Assembly: GCA_964424565.1 (NCBI GenBank)
Contig: CAYRIZ010000005.1
Span: forward strand, 1 to 58,370
Source: Avisuccinivibrio sp964424565
GTDB lineage: Bacteria > Pseudomonadota > Gammaproteobacteria > Enterobacterales > Succinivibrionaceae
Reading direction: 5' to 3'
DNA: 58,370 nucleotides
Of the stretch, positions 17,168 through 26,471 are shown piece after piece. The translations under genes were made by a program, and so were the position numbers. How positions within the stretch are numbered: position 1 is the stretch's first letter; every line of letters begins with the position of its first letter. The notes beneath the pieces are model-generated. The model was not told the origin of the DNA, searched no databases, and was given only the letters and a program-made list of their open reading frames with translations.

Positions 17168-17260
17168 ATTATAAAAAAGTTAATCCATTGCGGCGCATGA
17201 ACCACAGCAAAAAAACTGTGATTTACTGTGCCATTACCCCAAAAACGTGACCCATTGCGC
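17168..17260. repeat. imperfect repeats resembling an insertion-sequence end
   Basis: In the hfq-miaA gap, two related segments on the minus strand read CGCAATGGGTCACGTTTTT (near 17241-17259) and CGCAATGGATTAACTTTTTT (near 17172-17191). A third ATGG occurs between them. Multiple short terminal repeats of this look are typical of IS21-type ends. No transposase remains. The rest of the 409-bp gap holds the hfq promoters and nothing else I recognise. Confidence 0.4.
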
Positions 17261-17263
17261 ACT

Positions 17264-18241
17264 TTATTTCTCCCCGGGAAAGGCCTGGATCCAAGGCAGC
17301 TCTGCGCCCAAATCTGCCTGCAGTCGGGCCAAAATCAGCGCGCAGTTGCGGCTGTCGTGCGGGATCAGGCTGGTTCTGCCGCCTGATTTGAGGGCCCCGC
17401 GCAGCCAGGTCATCTGATGTTTGGCCAGCCTGGCCGTGGCTATGACGCCGCGCTCGATAAATTCCTTAAAATCAGTTTTGCCTTCCAGATACTCCCAGGC
17501 CTGCCGGTAGCCCACACAGCGCATGGAGGGCAGATTGAGATTAAGATCGCCTCTGGCCATCAGGGCCCGGGTTTCCTCCAGCAGCCCCCCGGCGGCCATG
17601 CGCTCAAAGCGCTGCCGGATCAGCTCCCGCAGCTCGGTGCGATCGGCAGGCGGCAGCAGCACATATTCATACAGGGGATAAGGACAGGGATCGCGGGGCG
17701 CGGCATAAAAGGAAGACAGCGGCCGGCCGGTCATGGCATAAACTTCCAAAGCCCGGGAAATGCGCTGTTTGTCATGCGGGGCATAGGTTTGATAAAGCAC
17801 AGGATCTACAGCCGCCAGCTTCTCATGCATGGCCGGCCAGCCCAGGCGCTCACCTTCCTCGCTGATCTGCAGCCTTATCGCCGGATCAGTCTCCGGCAGC
17901 TCCGACAGTCCCTCGGTCAGCGCCTTGTAGTAGAGCATGGTGCCGCCGCAGATCACCGGCAGCGCGCCGCGGGCGGCTATGTCGGCAATCAGGCGGCGGC
18001 AGTCCCGGGCAAAGGCGGCGGCACTGTAACTGTCCGCGGGATCGCATATATCTATCAAATGATGCGGTACGGCGGCCAGCTCCTGCGCCGTGGGCTTGGC
18101 TGTGCCCACATCCATGCCGCGGTACACCAGAGCCGAATCCATGCTGATGATCTCGCAGCGGACATACTGTGCCAGCTCCAGTGCCAGCGCGGTCTTGCCG
18201 GTGGCAGTGGGTCCCAGAATCACTAAGGCCTGCGGCTGCAT
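17264..18241 (-). CDS. miaA: tRNA dimethylallyltransferase
   Basis: Adds the dimethylallyl group to A37 of tRNAs that read codons beginning with U. The 325 residues begin with the P-loop ILGPTATGKTALALELA, then DSALVYRGMDVGTAKP, DKQRISRALEVYAMTG, and the C-terminal HQMTWLRG region. It follows mutL by 30 bases and belongs to the nnr-tsaE-amidase-mutL-miaA series. hfq, normally directly next, is displaced by about 400 bp. Confidence 0.96.
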   Translation of the reverse strand: MQPQALVILGPTATGKTALALELAQYVRCEIISMDSALVYRGMDVGTAKPTAQELAAVPHHLIDICDPADSYSAAAFARDCRRLIADIAARGALPVICGGTMLYYKALTEGLSELPETDPAIRLQISEEGERLGWPAMHEKLAAVDPVLYQTYAPHDKQRISRALEVYAMTGRPLSSFYAAPRDPCPYPLYEYVLLPPADRTELRELIRQRFERMAAGGLLEETRALMARGDLNLNLPSMRCVGYRQAWEYLEGKTDFKEFIERGVIATARLAKHQMTWLRGALKSGGRTSLIPHDSRNCALILARLQADLGAELPWIQAFPGEK

Positions 18242-18271
18242 TCTTTTATCCTTCCTCTTGGGTTTACGGGA

Positions 18272-20209
18272 TCAGAGACGGCACAATTGTGCTGCCCACT
18301 GCCCCAGCTGTATTTCCAGGCAGCCGTCCAGGCCCTGCAGCTCGGCGGCATCCTTAATTTTGGCGCACAGGGCGGCAGCCTCGCTGCGCCCAAAAGCCCG
18401 CGGCCGTCCCAGATGGGCGCACAGGGCGGCGGCCAGCTGCCGGGGACAATTGCCCTGAGACACAGCATCAGCCCCGGAGGTCAGCAGATGCAGCACCAGA
18501 TCGAGGCCTGAGGCCAGCTCGGCTCCCTTCATGATCGCCGGGATCTGCAGGACCTCTACACTTTCGCGCTTTAATTTGCATTCAAAGCCCAGGCGGGCCG
18601 TCTCCTGCGGACAGGTTTTCAGCGCCCGCACCAGCCCGGGCTCACAGCGCAGGATAAAAGGCAGGGTCAGGCGCATGGCTCTCAAGGAGCCTGCCGCCAC
18701 CTCCTGCAGCACCTGTCCTGCGGCCAGATGCTGCTGCAATGCGGCACAGCGCAGCAGAAAATACCGGCCCTCCAGCTTTATTAGGGCAATTTCCGGCAGT
18801 GGCAGATCCAGCAGCACCGCGGCATTAAAATCGGGGCCGGCAATTTCCACCGTCTGCACCGCCAGCGCCGCCCGCGCATTTTCCGGCAGCAGGCTGCGCT
18901 GCAGCAGATCTGCCGTACCGCCCAAAGCCCCGGCTATGGCTGCCGGATCGGTCTGCTGCACAAAATCCTGGGCGGCAGCAGCCAGATCAGCGGCAGGCTC
19001 TGCAGCCCCGCTGCCTCCGGTCTGCCACAGCGCCTGCACGGCCGCAGCGGCGGCTTGCGGCCGCGTCCCGGCACTGCCGGCGGAGCGGCTGTTGAAGGCG
19101 GCAATCTGCTGCGCATCCGGCGGCACGGCGGCAGGCTGCCCCTGCTCTCCCGCGCCCGGCGGCTGATCGCTGTCGCTGTCTTCCAGGGGGAACAGCTCAC
19201 CTGCGGCAGCCATGCGCTGCACTACAGCGTCGACCAAGATGTCATGCACCATGCGGGAGGAATGAAAGCGTACCTCATCCTTGCGCGGATGCACATTGAC
19301 GTCCACTTCCCGGGGGTCGCATTTTAAAAACAGCACGGCCCGCACGCTGCTGCGCCCGCCGCTTATTTCGCTGTAGGCCTCGCGCAGGGCGTGAATCAGC
19401 ATTTTGTCGGCCACCGGACGGTTGTTCAAATAAAGATAAATGCTCTCCGGGACCGCCGCGGCCTGCTGTGCCGGCGGCAGGATCAGGCCGCTGACCTCAA
19501 AGCTGCCGCTTTTGACCTCCAGCGGCAGGCCCTCCCGGGCAAATTCCGTACCGGCCAGCCGGGAGAGGCGTTTGAACCCGGCGGCACTGTCCCCTGCCGG
19601 CACCGCCGGGGCGGACAGCAGCCGGCGGCCTTCATGCAGCATTTCAAAGGAGATTTGCGGATGGGACATGGCCAGACGCAGCATGATGTCCTTTATGCGG
19701 GCCAGTTCAGCCTTGTCCGAGCGCAAAAAGCGCCGGCGGGCCGGGGTATTGAAGAACAGCTCGCGCACCTCCACTGAAGTGCCGGCAGGATGAGCCGCCG
19801 GCTCCACCACCGGGGTCATCTCCGGGCCTTCTGTATGCACCATATAGGCCTTGTCCTGATCGGCAGGTCTGGAGGTCAGGGTAAGTTTGGAGACGGCGGC
19901 TATGGAGGCTAAGGCTTCACCGCGAAAGCCCATGGTCTGCACGGCTTCCAGATCTTCCAATGTGGCAATTTTGGAGGTGGCATGAGGCTCCAGGGCCAGC
20001 TCCAGCTCAGCGCGCGGAATGCCTGAGCCATTGTCACGCACCAATATGCCTACCCGCCCGGCGGCGGTCAGCTCCAGGGTGATCCGGTCAGCTCCGGCAT
20101 CTATGGAATTTTCCACCAGTTCCTTGACCACCGAGGCGGGACGTTCCACCACCTCGCCGGCGGCAATCTGATTGGCCAGCTGCAGGGATAATTTGTGAAT
20201 GGGCATCAA
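18272..20209 (-). CDS. mutL: DNA mismatch repair protein MutL
   Basis: Couples MutS mismatch recognition to MutH and UvrD. The 645 residues have the GHKL ATPase N-terminus: NSIDAGADRI, VRDNGSGIPRAELE, TMGFRGEALASIAAVS. The NTDs continue to about residue 340, followed by an Ala/Pro/Gln-rich linker and a C-terminal dimerisation domain. I see no DQHA-type endonuclease motif in the C-terminus, which fits the E. coli-like, MutH-dependent type. It starts 14 bases after the amidase stop. Confidence 0.96.
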   Translation of the reverse strand: MMPIHKLSLQLANQIAAGEVVERPASVVKELVENSIDAGADRITLELTAAGRVGILVRDNGSGIPRAELELALEPHATSKIATLEDLEAVQTMGFRGEALASIAAVSKLTLTSRPADQDKAYMVHTEGPEMTPVVEPAAHPAGTSVEVRELFFNTPARRRFLRSDKAELARIKDIMLRLAMSHPQISFEMLHEGRRLLSAPAVPAGDSAAGFKRLSRLAGTEFAREGLPLEVKSGSFEVSGLILPPAQQAAAVPESIYLYLNNRPVADKMLIHALREAYSEISGGRSSVRAVLFLKCDPREVDVNVHPRKDEVRFHSSRMVHDILVDAVVQRMAAAGELFPLEDSDSDQPPGAGEQGQPAAVPPDAQQIAAFNSRSAGSAGTRPQAAAAAVQALWQTGGSGAAEPAADLAAAAQDFVQQTDPAAIAGALGGTADLLQRSLLPENARAALAVQTVEIAGPDFNAAVLLDLPLPEIALIKLEGRYFLLRCAALQQHLAAGQVLQEVAAGSLRAMRLTLPFILRCEPGLVRALKTCPQETARLGFECKLKRESVEVLQIPAIMKGAELASGLDLVLHLLTSGADAVSQGNCPRQLAAALCAHLGRPRAFGRSEAAALCAKIKDAAELQGLDGCLEIQLGQWAAQLCRL

Positions 20210-20223
20210 ACAAGCCTCGGATT

Positions 20224-21942
20224 TCAGGGAATGATGAGCTCCTGGCCTATTTTCAGGGTATCGGAGCTCAGCGAATTGCGTTTTTTGAGGGCAGCTATGG
20301 TCACATGATAGTCCCTGGCAATCCTGGCCAGATATTCACCCTTTTTGACTATATGCACCTTTTCATGATTGAGCACGCGCAGGGCTGATTCCTGACGGGA
20401 GCGGAAGCGCTGCTTGGGATACTTTTCATAGTAAGAGGTAATGCCCTGATAGATGCTGTAGGCGATCTGCTTTTGGTAATTGGGCTGATTTAACTGAATT
20501 TCCTCATACTGATTGGACAAAAAGCCTGTTTCAATCAGCAGCGAGGGAATATCAGGCGATTTGAGCACGGCCAGCGAGGCATGTATGGGCTTTTTGTTGT
20601 GCAGCCTGGTAAAGCCGCCCAATTTGGCCAGAATTTCCTGCCCCAGCAGATAGCCGTCCGAGCGGGCATTGTCCGAGGACATATCCAAGATGGTAGCCGC
20701 CAGATAAGGGTTCTGATCGTTTTGCGAGATCACGTCGCCGGCACCGCCGAGCAGCCGGCCCGGAGAGCTGCCGCCACCGTCCAGGATCTTTTTGTTTTCG
20801 CGCTCGGCGCGGTTGTTGGACAGCACCCACACCGAGGCGCCGCGGGCAGTGCTGCTGCCGGAGGCCACGGAATCGGCATGAATGGAAATTAAGAGATCGG
20901 CTTTCTTTTGTCTGGCAATTTCCGAGCGGCGATCCAAATCCACAAAGACATCAGAGCTGCGGATCAGCACGGCGCGGAACTGCTTGTTGGAATTGATGTA
21001 ATTGGCCAGCGCCCGGGCTATGGCCAGGGTGACATTCTTTTCGCGTACTCCGCGTTTGCCGGTGGCCCCGGGATCTTTGCCGCCGTGGCCGGCATCAACG
21101 GCAATAATAAAGGGATCGGGCACGGCCTTGATTTCCAGCGGCACGGGAGGGGCCGGAGTGTCAGGCACTTCCTCCTCCACTTTGGCCGCAGCTTTCTGCG
21201 TCTGGCTCTTGCTGCCGGCTGCAGCTGCAGTTTTATCCTGCTTTTTCTGTGCGGCAGCAGCGGCGGCAGCCTGCTTCTGCTGCTGTGCTCTCAATTCCTT
21301 TATCTTCTGCTCATAGGCCTGCACCTGCTGCGGGGTCATGGTGCGGATGCCGTCTGAGCCTACCTGACTTAAGGAATTGAGCAGGGCCTGTTCGGCATTA
21401 TCGGCATCCTGTACGGTGATCACATGCGTAGGCGGCATGCCGCCTGAACCGCGGCCGGTGCCGCGGCGGGCTTCAGCCGCGCTCTGGGAGAGGACCTGCA
21501 GAGTGCCGCTGTTTTTGACCGTGGTGCCTGTATGCGGAAAATCCATGACCAGGCGGTAATTGTGGCCGTCCTGCGGCTTTAAGACAAAAACATTGGGCCG
21601 GCCCGAGCCCTGCAGGCTGAAAATATAGCGTACATCTCTGCTGTCCAGGGCTTTGCTCAGTCCGGTCACGGCACTGCCCTGCTGCAGGCTGATTTTATCC
21701 GGGGCGGTACGGTAATTGTCTACATTCTTCACCCGGACCACAAAGGTGCGGCCCTGATCATTGAGGGCGGTGGAATAGACGGGATTGAAGTCCAGATCGA
21801 GCACCACCCGGGTTTTGTCCTGATTGGCAAAAGCGCGGATGCTGCTGATGGAGGCGGCCTGCGCGGCAGACGACATGAGGCACAGCGCCCAGGCAAAACA
21901 CAGATAAAGACAGAAATTCAGGGCAGACTTTAACTTAATCAC
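20224..21942 (-). CDS. amiB: N-acetylmuramoyl-L-alanine amidase (AmiB/AmiC type) with LysM
   Basis: Periplasmic zinc amidase that removes stem peptides from peptidoglycan during daughter-cell separation. The 572 residues show a signal peptide (1-29, ending SSAAQA), an AMIN domain (about 30-130), a Gln/Ala/Lys-rich linker, an Amidase_3 domain (about 278-495; AVDAGHGGKDPGATGKRGVREK, SIHADS, LIETGFLSN), and a C-terminal LysM (about 527-572; HIVKKGEYLARIARDYHVTI). Its position between tsaE and mutL is that of E. coli amiB. Regulation by EnvC/NlpD-like activators is expected for this family. Confidence 0.94.
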   Translation of the reverse strand: MIKLKSALNFCLYLCFAWALCLMSSAAQAASISSIRAFANQDKTRVVLDLDFNPVYSTALNDQGRTFVVRVKNVDNYRTAPDKISLQQGSAVTGLSKALDSRDVRYIFSLQGSGRPNVFVLKPQDGHNYRLVMDFPHTGTTVKNSGTLQVLSQSAAEARRGTGRGSGGMPPTHVITVQDADNAEQALLNSLSQVGSDGIRTMTPQQVQAYEQKIKELRAQQQKQAAAAAAAQKKQDKTAAAAGSKSQTQKAAAKVEEEVPDTPAPPVPLEIKAVPDPFIIAVDAGHGGKDPGATGKRGVREKNVTLAIARALANYINSNKQFRAVLIRSSDVFVDLDRRSEIARQKKADLLISIHADSVASGSSTARGASVWVLSNNRAERENKKILDGGGSSPGRLLGGAGDVISQNDQNPYLAATILDMSSDNARSDGYLLGQEILAKLGGFTRLHNKKPIHASLAVLKSPDIPSLLIETGFLSNQYEEIQLNQPNYQKQIAYSIYQGITSYYEKYPKQRFRSRQESALRVLNHEKVHIVKKGEYLARIARDYHVTIAALKKRNSLSSDTLKIGQELIIP

Positions 21943-21995
21943 TCACTCCTCACCATCAGGCCGTCAGGCCTGATATAGTCCGGATGGTCGGGGCA

Positions 21996-22499
21996 TTACA
22001 AAAAATCGCTCAGGGCCCGGGCAAATTCCTGCTGCAGCTCCTCCCGGGCAAAGTGCAGGGCAAACTCCCTGCTCTCTCCGCTGCCGGTGATCTCAACCGT
22101 AATATGCGGCTGCGGCAGCAGACCTGCTCCCTTGTCCGGCCACTCGATCAAACAGCAGGCCGGATGGGCCGCAAAGTAATCGCGCACCCCCAGAAATTCC
22201 AGCTCCAAGGGATCGGCCAGACGATACAAATCAAAGTGACAGATTTTCAGGCCGTCCGGCAGGTCATAGGGCTCCACCAGGGTATAGGTGGGAGATCTGA
22301 CTACTCCCTCATAGCCCAGGGAGGTGATCAGGGCCCGGGAAAAGGCAGTTTTGCCGGCTCCCAAATCGCCCTGCAGAAACACCACCAAAGCCTCGGGCAG
22401 TGCCTGGGCGGCCTGTCGGCACAGCCCGGCTGCCGCCTGCCCCAAAGCCTCCGTCTGCTCAGGGCCGAAAAGCTGCATACGCAGCGGGGATAAACTCAT
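21996..22499 (-). CDS. tsaE: TsaE, tRNA threonylcarbamoyladenosine biosynthesis ATPase
   Basis: Works with TsaB and TsaD to form t6A37 in ANN-decoding tRNAs. The 167 residues have Walker A GDLGAGKTAFSRAL, followed by SPTYTLVEPY and the IEWPDKGAGLLP region. The start MSLSPLRMQLFG is at 22499. It sits between nnr and the amidase, the conserved place for this gene. Confidence 0.95.
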   Translation of the reverse strand: MSLSPLRMQLFGPEQTEALGQAAAGLCRQAAQALPEALVVFLQGDLGAGKTAFSRALITSLGYEGVVRSPTYTLVEPYDLPDGLKICHFDLYRLADPLELEFLGVRDYFAAHPACCLIEWPDKGAGLLPQPHITVEITGSGESREFALHFAREELQQEFARALSDFL

Positions 22500-22541
22500 G
22501 ACCTCACACTCTTTTTTCAGGGAATTCTAACACAGCGGCCG

Positions 22542-24092
22542 TCAGTTTTCCTGCAGCAGGCTGTAACCGTTGATCAGGCGGCGGATGCAGGGCAGCAGAT
22601 CGGTGGCCGCCGTGCCGATCAGGCCGTCGCGGGCGGCTTTGTTGCCGGCTCTGCCGTGTACGGCAGCAGCACAGACCACAGCCTGCATCAGCGGCAGACC
22701 CTGCGCCCGCAGGGCGGCGATCACGCCGGTCAGGGCATCGCCCATGCCGCCTGAGGCCATGGAGGCCGAGCCCTCATCTATGATGACCACCATGCTGCCG
22801 TCACAGATCACCGTGCCGGCTCCCTTAAGCAGCACCACTCCGCCGTAGCGCTGCTGCAGCTTTTTGGCGCTTTGCATGCGGTCGGCATTGACTTCCCTGA
22901 CGCTCTGCTGCAGCAGACGGGCCGCTTCCCCCGGATGCGGGGTCATCACCCGCTCGGCCTCAGTTTTGGTCTGCAGATCGTGGGCGGCAATCAAATTCAG
23001 GGCATCGGCATCGAGGATCACCGGCTTGTCCAGGGCCAGGGCCGCCTGCACCCGGGCCAGAGCCATACTGCTCTGTCCCAGTCCCGGTCCTGCCGCCACC
23101 ACATCAGCCCACTGCAGGGCCCGGGCAAAATCTTCTTCATCGTCCAGATCGGCGCTCATGATCTCAGGGCAGCGCGCATTCAAGGCAGTGATATTGCAGG
23201 AGGAGAGGGCGGCCTTAATCAGTCCGGCGCCGCTGCGCAGGGCCGACATGGCAGCTATCATGGCCGCTCCGGCATAACCCCGAGCGCCGCCTGCAATCAG
23301 CACCCGGCCGTTTTCGCCTTTGTGGCAGGCGGGATGGCGCACCGGCAGAGCAGGCATAATGTCTTCGTAATGGCACAGGAAGCAGGGCAGCGTGCCCTCG
23401 CCTTTGTAGGGGAGATATCGCTCGTAACAGGCGGCAGCGTCTATACCCAGTCCGGCTGAGACCACCTCTCCGGCGCAGTCCGGACCCTCATCGGTAAAGA
23501 GGCCGGGCTTTAAGGCCAGCATGCACACAGTACGATCGGCTTTGATGCAGGCTCCCGGGGCCTCGCCGGTGTCGGCATTGAGACCTGAGGGCACGTCTAT
23601 GGAGAGCTTAAAGCCGGGCAGACCATTGATGTAATTGATCCAGGAGGCGGCAGGCTCGCGCGGGGCACTGCTCAAACCGGTGCCCAGCAGGGCGTCTATG
23701 ACGCAGTCAGGCGGGCAGGCCTCCACTTCATCCGGCTCCGGCAGCACAAATTCCGCCTCTCCGCCGGCGGCGGCAAAGGCCGCGGCTGCAGCTTCGGCTT
23801 CCGTGCCCTGATGAACCGATCCTATGGCAAACAGGCGCACCGTATAGCCCATGCCCTGCAGCACCCGGGCAGCTACATAACCGTCACCGCCATTGTTGCC
23901 CCGGCCGGCAAAAACCCAGATGGTGCCGCGCAGCGGCATACGCAGCACCAGTTCATCCACGGTGGCCTTGCCGGCAAGTTCCATCAATTCCGAGCAGCTG
24001 CCGCCGTGAGCCGCAGCATAGTCGCGCTCTAAAGCCTTTATCTGTGCACTGCTGTAGAGCGGCAGCAAGGCAGATTGCAATTGATAAGACAT
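22542..24092 (-). CDS. nnr: bifunctional NAD(P)H-hydrate epimerase / ADP-dependent dehydratase
   Basis: Repairs damaged NAD(P)H: the N-terminal domain epimerises NAD(P)HX and the C-terminal domain dehydrates S-NAD(P)HX with ADP. 516 residues from the ATG at 24092 (MSYQLQSALL), preceded by AGGAG; the longer open frame upstream has no family resemblance. The epimerase shows FAGRGNNGGDGYVAARVL. The dehydratase shows GGARGYAGAAMIAA, MTPHPGEAARLL and ASGGMGDALTGVI. The length matches the E. coli fusion (about 515). It is first in the tsaE-amidase-mutL-miaA series. Confidence 0.95.
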   Translation of the reverse strand: MSYQLQSALLPLYSSAQIKALERDYAAAHGGSCSELMELAGKATVDELVLRMPLRGTIWVFAGRGNNGGDGYVAARVLQGMGYTVRLFAIGSVHQGTEAEAAAAAFAAAGGEAEFVLPEPDEVEACPPDCVIDALLGTGLSSAPREPAASWINYINGLPGFKLSIDVPSGLNADTGEAPGACIKADRTVCMLALKPGLFTDEGPDCAGEVVSAGLGIDAAACYERYLPYKGEGTLPCFLCHYEDIMPALPVRHPACHKGENGRVLIAGGARGYAGAAMIAAMSALRSGAGLIKAALSSCNITALNARCPEIMSADLDDEEDFARALQWADVVAAGPGLGQSSMALARVQAALALDKPVILDADALNLIAAHDLQTKTEAERVMTPHPGEAARLLQQSVREVNADRMQSAKKLQQRYGGVVLLKGAGTVICDGSMVVIIDEGSASMASGGMGDALTGVIAALRAQGLPLMQAVVCAAAVHGRAGNKAARDGLIGTAATDLLPCIRRLINGYSLLQEN

Positions 24093-24301
24093 AACAGCTC
24101 CTAAGATATGTAGCATTGCGATCTTGTCACTTTGCCTGCAGCAATACAAGTAAAGCCGCTGCAACTTGCCAAGCCGCGCAGAAAAAGAGGCGGGGCCTGC
24201 AGCCCGGCCGGAGAGGCTCTGCCCAAAAATTGAGCCTGGTTTCAAAAATGAAAATTTGCCGGCCTTTTGGCTGTTCTTTATACCGGGCTTTGCTAAGATG
24301 A

Positions 24302-24318
24302 GGGGCATTCTAAGCCCC
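24302..24318 (+). other. small hairpin in the leader of the ROK kinase gene
   Basis: GGGGC (24302-24306) and GCCCC (24314-24318) form a short stem about 55 bases before the kinase start. A second small stem (CTGCT/AGCAG) follows. The role is unknown. Confidence 0.3.
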
Positions 24319-24371
24319 CGTTAATATTCTGCTGCTCTGGCAGCAGTGCCAAGCAAAAGGATTGGTGTTTC

Positions 24372-25139
24372 ATGGAAATTTTAGGTGTTGATATAGGCGG
24401 CAGCGGCATCAAGGGTGCCGTAGTGGATACTGCAACCGGTGAATTGAAAACTGAGAGACTGCGCCTCAAGACCCCGCAGCCGGCCACTCCTGAAGCCGTG
24501 GCCAATACCTTAAAGAAGCTGGTCAAGGAAATAGGCTGGAAAGGTCCGGTGGCCTGCGGCTTTCCGGCCCGGGTCATCCGCGGTGTGGTCTACACTGCAG
24601 CCAATATAGACAAATCCTGGATCAACACCAAAGTAGAAGAGCTGTTTGCCAAAACCCTCAAAACTGAAGTTTATGTAGCCAATGATGCCGATGTGGCCGG
24701 TCTGGCGGAAATGGCCTTTGGGGCCGGACGGAATTATCAGCAGGATGCTCAGGTGCTGTTTTTGACCATAGGCACGGGCATAGGCTCAGCCCTCTTCCTC
24801 AACGGCAAACTTTATGCCAACACCGAGCTGGGGCACTTAAAGTTCCACGGCGACAGTGCCGAGCGCTACTGCTCTGATCATGCCCGGGAAGTTTTCGATC
24901 TCAAATGGAAGGAGTTCGGCGAGCGCTTCAATGAATATCTGACCTATGTGGAATTCCTGCTGCAGCCTGATGTGATCATCTTAGGCGGCGGCGCTTCCAA
25001 GAAGTTTGACAAGTACGCCGAATGCTTTACCGTCAAAACCAAGGTCATCCCGGCTGAGACCTTGAATATGGCCGGCATCATAGGAGCGGCCATGTTCGGC
25101 GAGCTGAGGATCCGCGAGCGCGCCGCTGCCCAAAGCTGA
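24372..25139 (+). CDS. ppgK: ROK-family kinase, polyphosphate glucokinase type
   Basis: 255 residues, the size of polyphosphate glucokinases and shorter than most ROK repressor-kinases. Motifs are the N-terminal phosphate loop GVDIGGSGIKGAVVD, the catalytic NDADVAGLAEM, LTIGTGIGSALF, and ELGHLKF. The ROK zinc cysteine motif is absent, as in PpgK. The family phosphorylates glucose with polyphosphate and/or ATP; sequence alone cannot give the phosphate donor. It is divergent from nnr and converges with the last lipoprotein gene of the Srf operon. Confidence 0.85.
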   Translation: MEILGVDIGGSGIKGAVVDTATGELKTERLRLKTPQPATPEAVANTLKKLVKEIGWKGPVACGFPARVIRGVVYTAANIDKSWINTKVEELFAKTLKTEVYVANDADVAGLAEMAFGAGRNYQQDAQVLFLTIGTGIGSALFLNGKLYANTELGHLKFHGDSAERYCSDHAREVFDLKWKEFGERFNEYLTYVEFLLQPDVIILGGGASKKFDKYAECFTVKTKVIPAETLNMAGIIGAAMFGELRIRERAAAQS

Positions 25140-25174
25140 GCGCCCCCTTTCTCTCCCCATCCCCGGTATTAAGG

Positions 25175-25195
25175 CGGCAGGACTATAGCCTGCCG
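25175..25195. terminator. hairpin between convergent genes
   Basis: CGGCAGG and CCTGCCG arms (25175-25181, 25189-25195) enclose a seven-base loop between the kinase and the end of the Srf operon. T tracts are poor, so this is only a possible terminator. Confidence 0.4.
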
Positions 25196-25202
25196 TCTGC
25201 CG

Positions 25203-25700
25203 TCAGTAATTGCCGTAGACCATATTGGTCAGCGTATCGATCTGACTTTGCAGCTCCTGCAGCTCCATGCGTTTCTGCAGCATGGCCTGAGAGGCCGGCG
25301 AGCGCTGCATGGCCTCGGCCTGGGCTTCAGCCTGGGCTATGGCCTGCTGCAGTTCGCGGTTGAGGGCTCCCTGCGCTGCCAAATCTTTTTTCAGCCCGGC
25401 CAAATTCTCCCTGACTGTGTTCAGCTGTGCCTGCCGCTGCGCCATATTGCCTTCCAGCAGGGTCTTTTCATCGGCCAGGCTCTGCTGCAGGCGGGTTAAG
25501 TGGGCATTTTCCTCCTGCAGCGCCTGCAGGTTTTCCCGCTTCATCTCCACCCTTTGGGCATAGGAGCCGGAAAAGGTGCAGCCTATCTTATTGAAGAAGC
25601 CGGGATCGACGCTGGGATCACACTCCTCGGGAGTGGTGGTGCAGGCAGTAAGGCTCAGGGCGCCGGCCAGTACCAAAGCGGCTGTTGCTGTATTTTTCAT
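25203..25700 (-). CDS. coiled-coil lipoprotein, last gene of the Srf/Tag operon
   Basis: 165 residues. A lipoprotein signal ends in the lipobox LTAC (Cys20), followed by TTTPEECDPSVDPGFFNKIGCTFSGSYAQR. The mature part has two further cysteines near its start and then a long Gln/Ala/Leu-rich coiled coil (about 55-160). The residue after the lipid Cys is Thr, so no inner-membrane retention by Asp+2 is expected and outer-membrane sorting is likely. It starts 13 bases after the stop of the neighbouring lipoprotein gene. I do not recognise a named family. Confidence 0.82.
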   Translation of the reverse strand: MKNTATAALVLAGALSLTACTTTPEECDPSVDPGFFNKIGCTFSGSYAQRVEMKRENLQALQEENAHLTRLQQSLADEKTLLEGNMAQRQAQLNTVRENLAGLKKDLAAQGALNRELQQAIAQAEAQAEAMQRSPASQAMLQKRMELQELQSQIDTLTNMVYGNY

Positions 25701-25713
25701 GATCTCTCCTCAC

Positions 25714-26448
25714 TCAGGCGGACACGCCTACGGCATTGCGCACGGCGGCATATTCATCTATATAAGCCTCCAGATCGGCCCTGCTGCGCTTTAAGGCAGC
25801 GATCTGCTGATCCAGCTCGGCCAGCTTGCGCCTTTCGCCTGCTGTCATACTGCCGCTGCCGCCGGCACTGTCCACAAAGCCGGAGCGTGCTTCCTGATAG
25901 GCGGTAATACGGGTGTTGATCTCAGTTAAATTCTTCTGCATCACCTGATAATTGGCATCCATATCTGCCTTTTGGCGGTACATATTGTCCTCGCTGATCT
26001 TGCCGGCAGTCAGATCTTTTTCCAGCTGTGCCAGTTTTTTCTTGTCTTCATCTATCACCCACTGCACATTGGAATTGAGCTTTTTGAGCTTGGCATTGTC
26101 GGCCGCCACTTCCGAGGCTATGTAATCGAGCTGATCTTCCTCATTTTTGTAGGAGGCCCGGGCTTTGTTGAGCAGATAATTGCCGGTCAGTCCCAGGCCG
26201 CAGCCGGCGGCGGCACCGATCATGGCACCCTGTACCCGGTGATTACTGTCCGTGGCCGCTATGCCTATGAGCGCTCCGGCCAGAGCCCCCACCGCACAGC
26301 CGGCGGCACCGGATTCATTGAAAAAAGTCACCTCCTCGCCTTCCAGGGCCGGATTGACCGTGCCTGAAGAGAAGCCGGGAAGTTCACATCCTGCCAGTAC
26401 CAGCAGGGCAGCGGCTGAAACTGCAGCCAGAGATTTACTCATACTCAT
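25714..26448 (-). CDS. glycine-zipper lipoprotein of the Srf/Tag operon
   Basis: 244 residues from the ATG at 26448, which follows AAAGGTG; a GTG nine bases upstream is the alternative. A lipoprotein signal ends in LAGC (lipid Cys about residue 21). A Gly/Ala-rich hydrophobic stretch (CAVGALAGALIGIAAT, then GAMIGAAAGCGLGLTG) resembles the glycine zippers of outer-membrane lipoproteins. A long helical coiled-coil part (about 95-240) follows. By position it could play the role of TagQ, the outer-membrane lipoprotein of the Pseudomonas Tag pathway, but no sequence link to TagQ is claimed. Confidence 0.82.
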   Translation of the reverse strand: MSMSKSLAAVSAAALLVLAGCELPGFSSGTVNPALEGEEVTFFNESGAAGCAVGALAGALIGIAATDSNHRVQGAMIGAAAGCGLGLTGNYLLNKARASYKNEEDQLDYIASEVAADNAKLKKLNSNVQWVIDEDKKKLAQLEKDLTAGKISEDNMYRQKADMDANYQVMQKNLTEINTRITAYQEARSGFVDSAGGSGSMTAGERRKLAELDQQIAALKRSRADLEAYIDEYAAVRNAVGVSA

Positions 26449-26471
26449 ATAGTTCACCTTTTTGTTCCGGC

